DNA of 64,000 nucleotides from Acanthopleura granulata (GCA_016165875.1 JABBOT010000001.1:14452330-14516329), one strand, 5' to 3'. Shown: positions 25,646 to 41,000, counted from the stretch's first letter. A program made the numbers and translations. The notes: a model not told the origin generated them from the letters alone.

Positions 25646-26803
25646 TTTCAGTTTAGTATACATGTGTATGCTTCTTGAAAATGCCCCTTCAAGTGTCTAA
25701 TTCAAATTAGCAATTTTAACATACGAAATAACTGGTAGCTCTGATGTTAAATAATAAATGTGTAAACTTTATAAAAATTTTATTTCATTTCATTTGAGAG
25801 TAATTTCTGTACTCGTACATTTCATATCACTGTACTACATTTGTTCATCACATGGTTGCTGTGGGGTTTTGTGCATTATAATATATTTCCATAACATTTG
25901 TATTAGCAGTTGAGTGACTCTGTGCAAGGTCTTATGTCAGCTGACAGTACTCAAACTACAATCAAGTGGTACCAGTTTTTATCTGACAAAATACATTGAG
26001 CTGATGCCCTTCACCAGTTACAGGCAATGGGTGAATATTCGAAGGGTCCAAAGCATCCAGCAAAAATTTGTAATAAACATGTATTATGATGTGTTGCCTT
26101 GACCTATTGCTACGTACAGCAGTAGTACAAATAATGAAGATATTTTGGACTTGGTGTTGGACTAAATTGGTGCTCACACTAACGAAACAAATAGAAATGA
26201 TAAGGACTTACAAAAGTTACAAAAGTTTGTTAGGGAAAATTTCTTCAGTCTTACAGTACATCACAGTATGACGTTCTAGAGCAATACATTCTCTTTAAAC
26301 TAATGTCATGAGCTGGCGAAGAAAAGATCGACATAAAATGGTGCAAAGTACTGCTGCCGTGTCCCCCATTGCGGACACAATAACGGATAGGCAAATTGTG
26401 CCTGAAGAAGACCAACGAATTTTAATGGACGGCAACTGGTCACGAGTTACAAGAAGAATAAAATTACAAGAAGAGCAATAGACCCATTTCACAGCCCTTG
26501 GGTGCTAGTTTTAATTTATAATATTAAATTCCACAAGTTTGTTTTCGACATCAAGGACCCACTGCCTCGAATGACGTCATAATTATTGAAAAACTAGTGG
26601 CATGAGTAACCATGATTCAAGACAGGCGAAACGTTGAAATGTTTTAAATAGGTGCAATGGCACTATTATGCAATTATTGCCTTAGCACCATTTCCATCTA
26701 TTGTACGTGTGTAACGTAAAGGTAGCTCCTAGAGATAATATTCGCACGCAAGTTCCTTCACACAACAAGCGTTGTCCGTCTATGAATAGCCTTGGCTCTT
26801 ACT

Positions 26804-27198
26804 CTACGTAGCCCTGAGCAGACGTCCGGAGAATGTGCTCCAGCAACAGTGAATGTAATTTCCTAAATTTATTTTCACCTCAACGTTGTCTCCTTTCTTA
26901 AGCTCCAAGATGATGGTGCCGGTACCTAGAGAACCGTGGTGGTGCTCGCCTGCAGATGAATACAAGAGTAACTTCTCTTCACCCTTGACTGTTAGAAAAG
27001 TTTCGATTCGTTTGTTTGGCTGACTCAAAATGCTGACGTAGAACTGGTAGATGCCGTTCACTGGACAAGTAAATATGCCTGTCTGTGGGTTGTATGCCTC
27101 CCCCTGGTTAGTCTCCACAGTTCCGAAGACAACGGTCTGAGAATGTGTCAGCCCTGACCAATGAGATGTCACCTTAGCCGTGAAGGCCACGAAAGGTT
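26804..27198 (-). CDS. C1q copy 1, exon 2: globular C1q domain
   Basis: The acceptor TTTCTTTGTAG|AAC is phase 1. The exon encodes about 131 residues ending LLRAT and a stop. C1q hallmarks are seen in order: VAFTAKV, VVFGTVETN, AYNPQTGIFTCPVNGIYQF, YVSILS, LLLYSSAGEHHHGSLGTGTI, ILELKKGDNVEV and YIHCCWSTFSG. This is a complete C1q/TNF-like jelly-roll domain. The product is expected to be secreted and to form trimers that bind sugars, microbial surfaces or other ligands; the ligand cannot be told from sequence. The CC pair in HCCW is shared with copies 3 and 4. Confidence 0.9.
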
Positions 27199-30239
<3,041 letters not shown>

Positions 30240-30585
30240 CTTTCTCTTGTGCTTTAGCTGTTAAATCAGTGAGGGCTTTGCGAAGTTCTTCTTGCATTCT
30301 GGTAACGTTTTCTTGTCTAGCCATCTGTACACGCATTCGTTCTTCCAGCTTGGCTCGTTCTTCAGTTTCCTGAAGAATTAGGCGAGCAAGAATATGGGAG
30401 GTGTCACATGACGCAGACAGCTTGTCCACAAGAGAAGCGGCTTTATCCTCCAGAGACACTGCCTCATGAGGTGGCGACAAACCTTGATCAGGAGGCGGCC
30501 GTTCCTGGCTGGAACTCGTCCACACGAACACGAAGACTACAAACACAAGATGGCTGTACATCCCACGAACAGTGTTTCCAAACAT
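30240..30585 (-). CDS. C1q copy 1, exon 1: signal peptide and coiled-coil stalk
   Basis: The ATG is at 30585. The hydrophobic signal peptide is MYSHLVFVVFVFVWTSSSQ, or the longer form from the first Met. A Pro-rich segment (ERPPPDQGLSPPHEAVS) follows, then DKLSASCDTSHILARLIL and a charged heptad-like helix (QETEERAKLEERMRVQMARQ...). The donor AAAG|GTAATT leaves phase 1, matching exon 2 three kb downstream. Spliced, the protein is about 246 residues. There is one Cys in the stalk. The exon is clearly homologous to exon 1 of copy 2, including identical leader sequence just before the ATG. Confidence 0.85.
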
Positions 30586-30680
30586 GGCCTTTCAAATCTT
30601 CTGAAAAGTCAGGAACAAAGTTATATCGCACTTCTGGTGCTTCAGCACGGATGCTGCTTTCTTAAAATCTGCTCGGCCAG

Positions 30681-30690
30681 AATATATTTA
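30681..30690 (-). promoter_or_regulatory. TATA-like element upstream of C1q copy 1
   Basis: TAAATATATT on the minus strand, about 95 bp before the ATG. Copy 2 has a longer TATATA run at the corresponding place (41001-41014). This is a candidate only. Confidence 0.3.
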
Positions 30691-30982
30691 GCCTGTAGGC
30701 CTAAGTCTAAAATAGCCACATCAGTATGTAAAACTACAGTATACTGCAATCTCATCCAATAGTTTACTGGGCTATCTACCAGAAAGAACCGTTGATATCA
30801 GGGTTCTGACGAGTGAAGGTCACTACTTGGCAGGTATGGATTCTGATGTTCTTATCTTAGTTACATTCTCACCGGTATTTGGCTAGAATTCCACATTTCA
30901 TTCGTGTTTAAGTACAGCGGGAGATTTTTCTTAGTTTAGTTGGCAACTTGGTCTTGTATTCCGGGATATACTCTTGTCAGCT

Positions 30983-31130
30983 TAACGAGGGTTTAGCTCG
31001 CTATCGCACCACGATGAGCCTCGCACAAGTGCCGTCGCTGCAAGTTTAAATCGGGCTCAGCCTGGTTTTCTCTGCCGTCGCAAGTGGGATATTCTGCTAG
31101 GAACCTGTGGATCGTCGTGGGATGCATCGA
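30983..31130 (+). mobile_element. SINE type A, plus orientation with tRNA-like head
   Basis: The head GGTTTAGCTCGCTATCGCAC (A-box-like) and GCAAGTTTAAATCGGG (B-box-like) is followed by GTGGGATATTCTGCTAGGAA and CCTGTGGATCGTCGTGGG. The last part is the reverse complement of the body seen in minus-oriented copies. Confidence 0.6.
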
Positions 31131-32534
31131 TTGTATCCTAATTACCGTCGGAAAATATTTTGAATACGGTGCAGCAAAAACTAACAACAATTGCTTTATG
31201 AATGTTACACTATGATCTTGCATCCGAAGTAGGAGTAGTTAATAAGGGAATAATATTCACAATAATTGCCTCAATGTGTTTAGATGTTCACAACTAGTTT
31301 TCAACAGTTTTGCACCATTACAGTTACTTCCTTCTATTAATTGCCCTAAAATGAATATAGGGTACCTGTCTCAACAGGTGACGCTGTAATGAATTAGGAC
31401 TACTTCATTAGTCTTAAGTCATAAGCTGCGTCAAACATGCTATATATCGGGAAAAAATTGACTGACTGAATCAACATATCCCTAAAATGACAGAAATCTG
31501 TCCTAATAATAACATTCTTACGACCAGTTACACCCAAAATGCGAAAATGATCTCAGTAACATGTTACATCACACCTCCCATCGTGTGTCAGTCTTCAAAA
31601 AGTGTACTTTTTACACTAAAGTACTCAAAATATGAATAAAAACAGTGATTTTTGGCCCAGTTTCGACTCTTGTGCCATATTATTTTCTGTCCAGTTCTCA
31701 AATGCTCAGTTATCAGCTCACAAAAAAAATCATCATACGGGTGGGTCAACCCAACAGGTTTCCGTCAATTCTCCCACATAGACAGGCCAGCCTCCAGAAC
31801 AACGAGCAACGGTTTATGGACCTTGTCAGGCATGTTCAGTTCCCCAGCACAGTTACCTCAGCTGTATTTCTGCAATCTCAACATCAAGGGTTATTTTGAA
31901 GCCTAGCACTAATGCAGTACATCACAAACACAGATATGAACTACTGGACAAAAAAAAAACTAGTCCACCTGTGTGATCAAACGAAACTGCATATGGCACC
32001 CTAATGACATATTTGGTCTGCTCACTGTGACGTTGCGCTTGATGGAGGAACTTCGATGCAGTATATGAGAAAGGCCACATACGGCATCCACATGTCGTAA
32101 ACTTCAAGTACATTTTTACTAAGCCTGTATCATTTTAGTATATGTAATAATCGTGTTAATAAATGTACCCTCAAGCTCGATATCTACCTTTAGTTTGAAC
32201 TGCATTTCAAGTCATAAAAGTCATGTTTTGGTTGCAGTCAAGTTGCGGAAAGCAAATATTTCTTTAGTCTTGACTTTTTAGGTACTTTAAAAGTACATGG
32301 TATGAGAGAGAAACTTGTACATGATAACAGATCTTAACAACACAAACCACATATGTCGCCTAACGTGGTGTGTTTATTTCCTTCACTTTGTGGCCGCCCG
32401 ACTGCCTGGAGGTAGAGGCATATGCATCGCGCTGTTGACACTGCAGCAGAATCTGCCGGTATCCTGTTCCCAAGAGATCGCCATTTTTAGCTGTAATGGT
32501 GGAAGACCAGAAGAGGTTATGTATTAGCAGGTTG

Positions 32535-33770
32535 TCTGGCGTCCGTCCGTCCGTCCGTCCGTCCGTCTGTCTGTCTGTATGGCGTCTGTTAACGTTTCGT
32601 TCAAAACACTTTTCCTCCTACAGTTTTTGTCCCATTTCAGCGAAATCTTGTGTAGACTACATCAAGATACATAATTCGTAATATTGATTTAACATTTTGA
32701 TGACCGGATGTCCGTCTATCTGTCTGTTTGTCCAGAATATGTTCACATTTTCAAAACGCTACGGCTACTACAGTTTTAGTACCATTTCAACGAAACTTTG
32801 TTCAAATGTAGACTATATCAAGATGAATAATTCGTAGTATCAATTTTCCATTTTGGTGATAGGTTGTTCGTCTGTCTGTGCATTCATTCATTATGTTAGC
32901 ATTTCTTGAAATATAGAGTACACCAAGATACCATATTTGTGGTACAGATGTTCCATTTTGATGATGGGTTGTCCGGTTATCGACCAGGTTAATAAGTCCT
33001 TCCAAACGCTACTCCTCCTACAGATTTTGTCTAATTTCAACGAAAACTGCTTGAAGTGTAGACTAAATCAAAATACATTATTCATAGTATGGATTTTTAA
33101 TTCCGATGATCAGTTGTTCGTCAGTCTGTCTACTTATCCAGTATATGTTAACATTAACTTAGGAGTGAAAACCGACATTTGTATACCAGCCGTCAATCGC
33201 AAGACCAGTTTTCAAAAATGGCAAATAATAGTATATTAAATGTAAAAAAAATTAGGACGGATTCATGCAAAGAGAAGCAGTCAACAATTTTCAATGATGA
33301 CGAAAAGACGCAATGAATGTTGTAGGCGGATATATAAAATCAGTATCCAAATCCTGTAACATATCTTTAGAAACGCTACCCCTCCTATAGTTATTGACTG
33401 ATTTCAACGAAACGTGGGAAGTGTAGGCTACATCGGAATACATAGTTAGTATTATCGATTTTCCAATTCGATGATCTTTTGTCCGTCTGTTTCTTCATCC
33501 GGTACATATTAACAGATCTGTTAAAACGCTATGCTCCTACATGTACTGGTTTTGTCTGCATGATTTTAATGAAAATTTGTTTAAATGTAGACCACATCAA
33601 GATACATAAATCATAGTAACGATTTTCCATTTCGATGATCGGTTGTTAGTCTGTCTGTTCACACAGCATATGTTAACAAAATGCTACAAGTTACTGTACA
33701 TTTTTTGTCAAATTTCAACTAAACGTGGCACAAGAGATTCAAGAAACATGTTTCGTTGTATTGATTTTCA
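32535..33770 (+). repeat. Degenerate ~150-bp tandem repeat array
   Basis: A recurrent block reads roughly: CAAAACGCTAC, TCCTCCTACAG, TTTTGTC, ATTTCAACGAAA, GTAGACTACATCAAGATACA, CGTAGTAT, TTTTCCATTTTGATGA, GTCCGTCTGTCTG. Anchors are near 32602, 32752, 33002, 33371, 33514 and 33677. Spacing is about 145-165 bp where no other repeat intervenes. (GTCC)n/(GTCT)n simple repeats lie at 32541-32579. Confidence 0.7.
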
Positions 33771-34246
33771 ACTAATTTCTGTCCCTACCAGTAGAGCTAC
33801 TGTCTCATCAGAGGCTCTGGTTAAATGTTTTGGAGCTGTGTCAGCCTTCAGAAAGCCATACTGTCAAAAATTTACCTCGCATACAAGTTTTAATAATGTC
33901 ATATTCAAGTTAAACATCACTTACTGCGCGCTGACCTCGTTAATTTGAATCCCATATGGGTAAATTCTGGCGACACTCGACTGGCTCAAATTGCATGATC
34001 TTTATCAAATAGAAATGGCAAAGGTTGTTTGATGAAAATAAAATGCTTAACGCTATAAAGTAAGGTGCTGTGAGCTACTCACATTCACAAGTTCAACGAC
34101 AGCATCATCTTTCGGGATAAGGTTTTCATGTCACTGATGTAAGCACGTGCAACCCTGTCGTATGGAGATGTCTCGCGGATATGAGTTAACCATTTCTGGT
34201 CTGCACTTCATGTTCCTTATGATCATTTCTAAATGTACCGCGGTTT

Positions 34247-34340
34247 CTCCGTGGCCGAGGTGATTAACGCGCTAGCGCAGCGCAGTGACACAGCAGCCTC
34301 TCATCACTGTGATCGCTGAAGTTACAGATCATGACATCAG
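34247..34340 (+). mobile_element. SINE type A head
   Basis: It begins TCCGTGGCCGAGGTGATTAA, followed by CGCGCTAGCGCAG, a tRNA(Ser/Leu)-like A-box region typical of type A heads. The body is degraded and the B box is poor, so I do not call it a tRNA gene. Confidence 0.5.
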
Positions 34341-34844
34341 CTGTCGTAGAGATGTGACCTAAATTTTAAGTCAAGAGTATCGGTAAATAAGATGTTTGGA
34401 ATATCGATAGTTTCAAAAAAATATTAAATCTAGTCATAATATCGCACACCAGTGGGGTTGGGTAATGTTTCCTGTTCACAAAAATCCCAGATTCCCTGTA
34501 TGTTGTCAAGAACTATATTTAGTAGAATGTGTGGTATCACAGATATCAATTTTAGTTCTTATCTCATTTACAACAAACAGACGTTCCTTTTCAGCGGCCT
34601 AAAACGTTCAAAATAAATTACGAAATAAATAGGATCTGCAGTTCGTGATCCATTTTATCAGATATGTTGCACTCGTGATGTCATTTTCATGAGTTCCTCA
34701 TCAGAGGCGCGGAAGAACGAAAATTACCACTCGTTTATTAAATTTGATGTGAATCACTCATTGCATGTCCTCATCATACATCAGAACAAGGAACTCTGGT
34801 GGACGTAGTGATTTCTAAATTGGTCACATGTTAGACACGTGCTT

Positions 34845-35030
34845 AAAATGAATGAATGAATGAGTGATTACGACACGTCGGTAATATTTCAGCTACTTTC
34901 TAAAAACGACTGTTGCAGATTGGTACATCCACAATGATTAGCTCCACCAGTGAAGCTGACACCAGATTTAACAATGTACGACTGTACCCAGGTGCATGGT
35001 CAGCTTCACTCACTCCTGGAATGATTCAAG
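34845..35030 (-). mobile_element. SINE type D, inverted
   Basis: An AATG simple repeat tail at 34849-34862 is followed on the plus strand by ATTACGACACGTCGGTAATA, the reverse complement of the GATATTGCCGA...TGGCG tail seen at 7098. The body runs to about 35030. Confidence 0.45.
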
Positions 35031-37109
35031 ATGTGCCCGCAGTTCCACCTTAAAGTCATAAAATCATAAAGTCTTAAATGGGTCTCTGACCTGATGTAGG
35101 TTTATGCATCGATGAACAGATAATTCACGTCTCCATACAACTGCACATGCCTTCCTCGTTACATTCCTGGAAGTGTAAATCCGTGGTTTTTATTATGATA
35201 GTGCTTTCGCTTCCGTGTAATTCCGTCACGTTTACACTCTAAATTGAGAAAATTAGAAATTTCGCGCAATAATCGATTTATTGTGACGTGAAGCAGCGAC
35301 GTTTTTGTACATCCAGAGAGTTGGTGACATTTTCAGGCAATCACCGGGTCACGTGACGATGAGAATAGACGTGGGAAATGGCGATCAACGTGACAAAGTG
35401 AAGGCGTCTTTTGATTTGGTAGGTATGTTGCCTTAGAGTGCGTGTTGTTTGTTCATAGAAACCAGTTTTACGCACGTGTGAACAAAATAATATCGTTTAA
35501 AACCGAATGTTCTTCACTCGATAGTCACAGATCTGTTGGACCTACGGTCTACCACCACTAGTCAGTGTGGCTCAGTACTGCTCGGTACGTCACTGCATCG
35601 TTAGATCAGTTGAGCCACATCCGTGCGGCTACCACAGTGACATGTGTATCAGTGGTAGGCTACACAAAATGTGTACTATTAATGAACATGTCATTATAAT
35701 TGTGTTACACATATAACACAAGTTGTGTTCGAGGTGACATACAAAGAAGTTGGTCAATGCATCACGACCCTGTCTTTGACTTTTAAAGCAGATTTGGTCT
35801 TAACTTCAAAAGTTAAGACTTTTAATTTCAAATTTAAGTCAAGAATTAAGTCTGACAATTCTGAAACAGTCACGATTCACCTATATTAAATCGGTATATT
35901 CGTCGCGTGTTACTTTAAGAATACTTAGATAAATATCAATTCTAATTCATGATAATGCTTGCTAAATTCTAGGAGATAAACTTGATGGAAAAAATAAATA
36001 AAAAGAACTACGTGGATTTCGAACCCCTTCGATAACTCACTGAACCATGAAGGACGCCTTTACAAAATGATCGAGGTGCAAATTTTAGGCTTGACAAAAG
36101 AAGGACAACCCTGATTTACCTATAAGGAAACCATGAACCAAAACGAAACTTCCACAACATGTAGAAATACTTCCGTATATGTTGCGGTGAAAATATTTTT
36201 CTGATTAAGGACGATTGATGTAGATAATTTAACACACAGGTGCCTTTTTCAGTTTTCAGCAGAGTACCCGTCTGGCATGTTGTTACTCAGCGGCCAATCT
36301 CTCCCGTGGCTATGACATTTTTACAAAGGCTTCGACCAAGTTTTATACCGCCGATTTTGTGAATTTAGAGAATTGTGTGCGGATTTTGAAATTTACACTT
36401 TCTTGTCCTAACCCTCTGAGATCGATACTCCGCCTTACTATACCAAGCTCTCTATATATTATATATTATGTATAATAACCAGAAACAAAAACAACAATCC
36501 ATTTTGACAAAAAAAAAACACGTGACCTCAGTTTTGTATTTGCTCTTGAATACTTTTAGATTTACCGATATGTACACGTGTCCAATAATGTTATACGTTT
36601 CTGCTGACATTGTTAAAACACAACATTTTAATGTATTTCATCTCCCTGGGCACCAACCACCACTTAGGGCTACCCTTTCACCCTGTTCGTGGGGTTTGGA
36701 TAATATCCGGTTACACGAATTACACACTGGATACTGACAATGAAAAGGTTCAAGTACCGCGGTGTCATTGAACTACATGTAATGAAAAACAAATTTATAC
36801 TTTCACTTCTTTTCGTACTTCCTTTTCCAGCTTTACGACAAATCACTGAGCTGTAATGCTAATGCTTACATGTATCCTATTGAAAGCCTTCGATGACTGG
36901 TTTACAACAATCCTCTAGTTAAGAGAAAAGTCCGAGAAAGTTTATCAGTAAAGTGTGCATTCATCACAGTTTTATCACAGTTGCGTCTGCCCTCTGGTAT
37001 TGGAATACAATCCCCGAACAGATTAACAACAAAGTGTACATAATTAGGCCAGTACCGGATGTAGACACACGTGTAATAGCCTTCTCTTTATATTGGCAGG
37101 TCATTCATT

Positions 37110-37584
37110 TCATCCCTCTGTGTAAGTCCTAACTCTTAAACACGGATGGAGTGAAAATACGCAAAAAAATACACCTACTAATACGTACACTAATGTTTTC
37201 CTCCAGCGGCACAGTTTATTGCCCGGCTGTAATTCATCGTTGCGGTAACTCTTTGTAGCTTTAAGATGTCCAGAAAATGTACTATGACAATATTGAATGT
37301 AATCTCCAAAGTTGCGATGAAGTTTCACCTGAGCCTTGTCGCGTTTGTTAAGGTTCAAAATCATGACCGGATCCAGAGACCCGAAGTAGTCATTACTTCC
37401 AGCAGAATACAATAATAATCTCTCTTTGTCATTGACTGCCAGAAGCCTAGCGGCTTTTTCGCCGTTCACTTGAAAATATGTCGGTATTTGGGTTGTACGC
37501 CTCACCAATGGTTAGTGACCACAGTCCCGAGTCAGTGAGGCCTGATAAGTGAGATCTCACCCTCGCCGTAGTCTACTAAGGGAT
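37110..37584 (-). pseudogene. C1q copy 2, exon 2: broken C1q domain
   Basis: A usable acceptor remains (TTTTATTGTAG|ATC, phase 1), but the frame entering from exon 1 hits a stop after about 17 codons. In another frame C1q remnants follow: AYNPNTDIF-like text, ERLLLYSAG, FGSLDPVMILNLNKRD and GDYIQYCHSTFSGHLKATK. About 15 codons corresponding to the IYQFYVSILS strand of copy 1 are missing, and the CC pair is reduced to YC. The normal stop after the domain is also lost. I infer that the copy cannot make a folded C1q head. Confidence 0.8.
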
Positions 37585-37681
37585 CTACAATAAAAGGCAC
37601 AATTGTTACGAAATTAAGAATATACGATCATGCGCGGCGGAACCCTCCGACCACCGGATCATAGTCGGGGCAATAATTTCC

Positions 37682-37700
37682 AAAAAAAAAAAAAAAAAAA
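37682..37700 (+). repeat. Poly(A) run of 19
   Basis: Homopolymer in the intron of C1q copy 2, followed by an A-rich purine stretch. Confidence 0.95.
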
Positions 37701-37739
37701 GAAATGAAAAAGAAACAGAGACAGAACAAGAGTGAAGAA

Positions 37740-38692
37740 AAATTATCCAGCACCTATAGAAAAGTAGAGATTGTGTTTCACTCCGGATGCGTATCGAGTC
37801 AAAAATTACTTTTACTAAAGTTTCAGCAGAGATGTCATCTACTTTGTAAACCCCAAAGAAATCTTCGTGGACAATAAAATCCTCTCCTTCCCACCTAAAA
37901 ACTAGTACGACCTGTTCATGATTGGAAACGTCAGCTAACTCATCTACTATTATACAGTAAAACTCGGAGCGATTGATATACTTCAGAATTTCATTTATGA
38001 CCTGGCTTCATCTGCAGCAGCACTGCTTCCACGAAATGGTAAACCTTGTTGACACAAGTGACGTCTATTTTCAAATATTTTATATATAATGCTTCTAGAT
38101 TCCTCATTTTCTTCAGCATGCGCTTGACTGAGGGATTCGCCAATATCTTTAATAGTTGCTGGTAAGGTAATGAGACGTTCAACGGCTTCTTTATGACACT
38201 TGTTAGCTTCGTGTTCTCTAAATACGCCCCGCGCTTCTTCTCAGTTGCTGAAACCTTTAGATATGAATGTGGGCTCAGCCTTACTGCTGGAGGATAACCT
38301 TGACGAAAAAGTTGCGTTTTGGCATACACAACAGAAAGCTAAGTCGGTATTTTCTTGTTAATGCAACCAGGTGTATTTATCAAACCATTCCGTTTGAAAC
38401 TTTCGTTTAACGATAGTTTTTTTTTTCCAAACTGACGAAACGGAAAATCAAACGATCTGGGTTGATAGGGAGTAGATGGCACACGTGTCGTGCGAGTACG
38501 CTTTGGGGTTATTTGGGATCCAGATGTAGAAGGCGCGTTGTCACCGCATTGTGGGTTTTCTTGGACAGCCTCTGCCGGAGGAGACGGAATCTGATGAATT
38601 TCTGGACGTGATTTTAGAGAGAAATAGTTTAGAGTCGACTTTTTATCTAAGAAATAATTAAGTTTGAGTGAAACGAGCAATGAATTAAGCAA
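37740..38692 (-). pseudogene. Decayed hAT/DUF4371-type (ZMYM1-like) transposase in intron of C1q copy 2
   Basis: Three frames carry successive parts of one protein. At 38692-38339 an N-terminal part includes a Pro/Ser-rich leader and RSFDFPFRQFGKKKLSLNES, resembling the TTF-type zinc finger region of such transposases. A stop at 38340 is followed in frame by VYAKTQLFRQGYPPAV (38329-37991). After a frameshift near 38000 come FYCIIVDELADVSNHEQVVL and FIVHEDFFGVYKVDDISAET, which match the conserved start of the catalytic DUF4371 region. The catalytic C-terminus (dimerisation domain) is absent. It is inactive and sits between the two exons of C1q copy 2. Confidence 0.75.
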
Positions 38693-40407
38693 ATTGAAGT
38701 CTGAGTACTTCTACAACTAGGCCTACAGTTGCAACGGAATCAGCCTATTACTGGACTGTGTTTATACACAGGCTGTTATATCAAAAAAGCGCCAGGGTCA
38801 CAAAACAGCCCCACCTGTGCTCTCATAAAAACAGCGCAATCTGTGCGGTCTGCTGACGGCCTACAGATTCAATATCGTTTAAGTGAGTAAATTATCTGCA
38901 AAAGCATACTCTTGGGACTTTAAATATAGATGACGGTATCATTTTCCGACATGTATTTTCGTTTTAGCCCCGAATTCCGAAAATTTGTTTAACACTAGGT
39001 GAAAAAATACGGTAGGCCTACCCCAGTAATGTTGATGGCCGATAGATGTATTACTCGAGGTCCAATTTTCGCTACCTAGTGAATGTTTGACGTCCATATT
39101 TCACCCCAATAATTGCATTTTTCTGCGCCACTGGGCACCGATATGTGCATCTATAATAAGAAATCAGCACTTCATATATCATGATGTAGTTCCTAATTTT
39201 GGACGCCAGAAATCGCTTTCAACGTCTCTGCGGCCGTCTAGCGGTCGCCAACTTCCGGGGCCTAGGCGGCCCCTGGACCCTTGCCTATTGGGTTGAGATA
39301 GTCGGCGCAATCTTAATTTGCTTCCGCCGCCCCTGTCATGTCATTGGTAGCATACACAGTTGTACAGTTGCCTATATCAGTTGTGTGGTAAAAGTCATAT
39401 GGTTAAAAAAGAATACCTGCAAAGTACATTTGTTTCTAATTATGCAGCACATGAAATGCTTTGAGTGTAAGTTAAAATTATTATAAGAAGAGGGAGAGCG
39501 GTAGGCCTTCAGCTTTTGCTTCTTTTTTCCTAAAGCACAAAAGACGAAAACGCCTTGCTATGGGAGCTTAAGGCAATGCACTTTCATTTCCAGTAAAACT
39601 GACATGAGAGTTTTGTATTAAACAACATATTCCTTTTCGAAGACTAGGACATGATAGTTCTACACAACTTAGTGTTAAGTGTTGTTAGTTCTGTAAGCTT
39701 TTTGTCTCATAGTTTCAAATTTCCTGGATTATTAGATGATGACTGACTCAGTGGTGACTGAAGCGGTATTCAAAGATATTCACTGGTCAATGCCACGAAT
39801 GAAGGGAAGCAATGAATGAAGGACCCGCCATGCAGAGATTGAAAATATAGTGTATCACAGTCTAAAGTGCGCTTTTACCGGTACTTGTTTAACTAAAACA
39901 TCACACTTGTTTGACGGCAGCATCTCATATGTCTGTTATTGGAAGCTGATGACGTAATGCAAAACCAGAGGTGCTAATAGTGCCTGACGGAAAAACATGA
40001 TGGTATCGCAATAACATCAACAATGCCTATTTTGGACATTTGAGGCTGTATTGCCCATTATGGTATTTTGACAATGTTTTCATCTCCATGTCTACGCGTG
40101 GGAAGCATGTATGCGTGAGTAAAGCGGCAGATGTCTCCTGTCGTCTGCTTCGATATTCGTTATACTTTGTGGCTCAGTCATTATGGCCAGTGAAGAACAA
40201 TGTAAATTTTGACAAATTATCAATACATGTACTTACAGACACAGGTCCCTCTTTAACATGTGAATGGGAATTGGTTTTCTGTAAATATTTCATGATTGTT
40301 ATCTATGATATTTTACCTAAGAATAAATTTTTAATGTTTTGTCGGCAGAAGATGCATGTCTTTTGTGACAAAATTCACATCGTGCAAAGTAGCAAAATGC
40401 TTCACCT

Positions 40408-40760
40408 TTCTCCTGTACTCTTGCTTTTAACTCAGGGAGGCCACTGCGAAATTTTCCTTGCATTATGATTCTGGTAACATTTTCTTGTTCAGTCATCTGC
40501 ACACGCCTTTGTTCTTCAAACTTCGATCGTTCTTCACTTTCCTGGAGAATCATGTTACCGAGTACATGGAAAATGTCACAAGGCTGGGACAACTTGTCCA
40601 CAAGAGGAACGGCTATCTCTTTCAGAGACACTTCCTCATGAGGTGGAGACACACTTTTTTCTTCAGAAGGCGGACGTGAATGGCCAGAACTCGTCGACAC
40701 AAACAAGGGGTCTACAAGCACAAACACGATGTACAACCTAAGAACATTGTTCCAAAACAT
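40408..40760 (-). CDS. C1q copy 2, exon 1: signal peptide and stalk, still open
   Basis: The ATG is at 40760. The hydrophobic start is LRLYIVFVLVDPLFVSTSSG, then a Pro/Glu segment (SVSPPHEEVSLKEIAVPLVD), KLSQPCDIFHVLGNMIL and a charged coiled coil. The donor GAAAG|GTGAAG leaves phase 1. This is closely related to exon 1 of copy 1, with intact signal, stalk Cys and splice donor. Its partner exon at 37584 is broken, so the gene as a whole is probably a pseudogene despite the intact first exon. Confidence 0.7.
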
Positions 40761-40878
40761 GGCCTTTCAAATCTTCTAGGTTAGAGGCGAAATTATATCT
40801 AACTTCTGGTACTTGACCTCTGATAGCTTCTTTCTGTTGTTTCAACACTGGCAATACTTTCTGCTAATTTCAGGGCGA

Positions 40879-40986
40879 GCGCTGCTTTCTGTTGCCTCAA
40901 TGACAGCGCTGCTTTTTGTTGTCTCAATGACAGCGCTGCTTTTTTGCTGCTTCAAAACGGACGCTGCCTTCTGTTGGTTTAAAATC
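40879..40986 (-). repeat. 27-bp tandem repeat between TATA run and ATG of C1q copy 2
   Basis: On the plus strand, units starting GCGCTGCTTT begin at 40879, 40906 and 40933, with a variant at 40960 (GACGCTGCC), spacing 27 bp. A further degenerate unit lies near 40820. The homologous place in copy 1 (about 30645) has one unit-like segment (GATGCTGCTTTCTTAAAATC). Confidence 0.75.
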
Positions 40987-41000
40987 GCCCAGGTTTAAAG

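Larger units (their letters stand above)
14327..26803. other. Intergenic stretch without a recognised gene
   Basis: This 12.5 kb lies between the first exon of the mucin-like gene and the 3' end of C1q copy 1. It contains several tRNA-headed SINE remnants (14985, 16130, 18035, 19535, 20425, 21360, 25531) and short repeats of ATCGATATCGATAAATG type at 20940-21050. The open frames present (for example 21630-22015 on both strands) show no domain I recognise. Confidence 0.5.
30586..37109. other. Intergenic stretch between C1q copies 1 and 2
   Basis: 6.5 kb with SINE pieces and the 32.5-33.8 kb repeat array. I recognise no coding gene. The ORF near 31645-31906 has two overlapping frames with no recognisable domain. 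Confidence 0.5.

Noticed and set aside
34247..34340. Possible tRNA(Ser/Leu) gene
   Set aside because: The A box is good, but no proper acceptor stem, anticodon arm or B box can be built; it is a SINE head.
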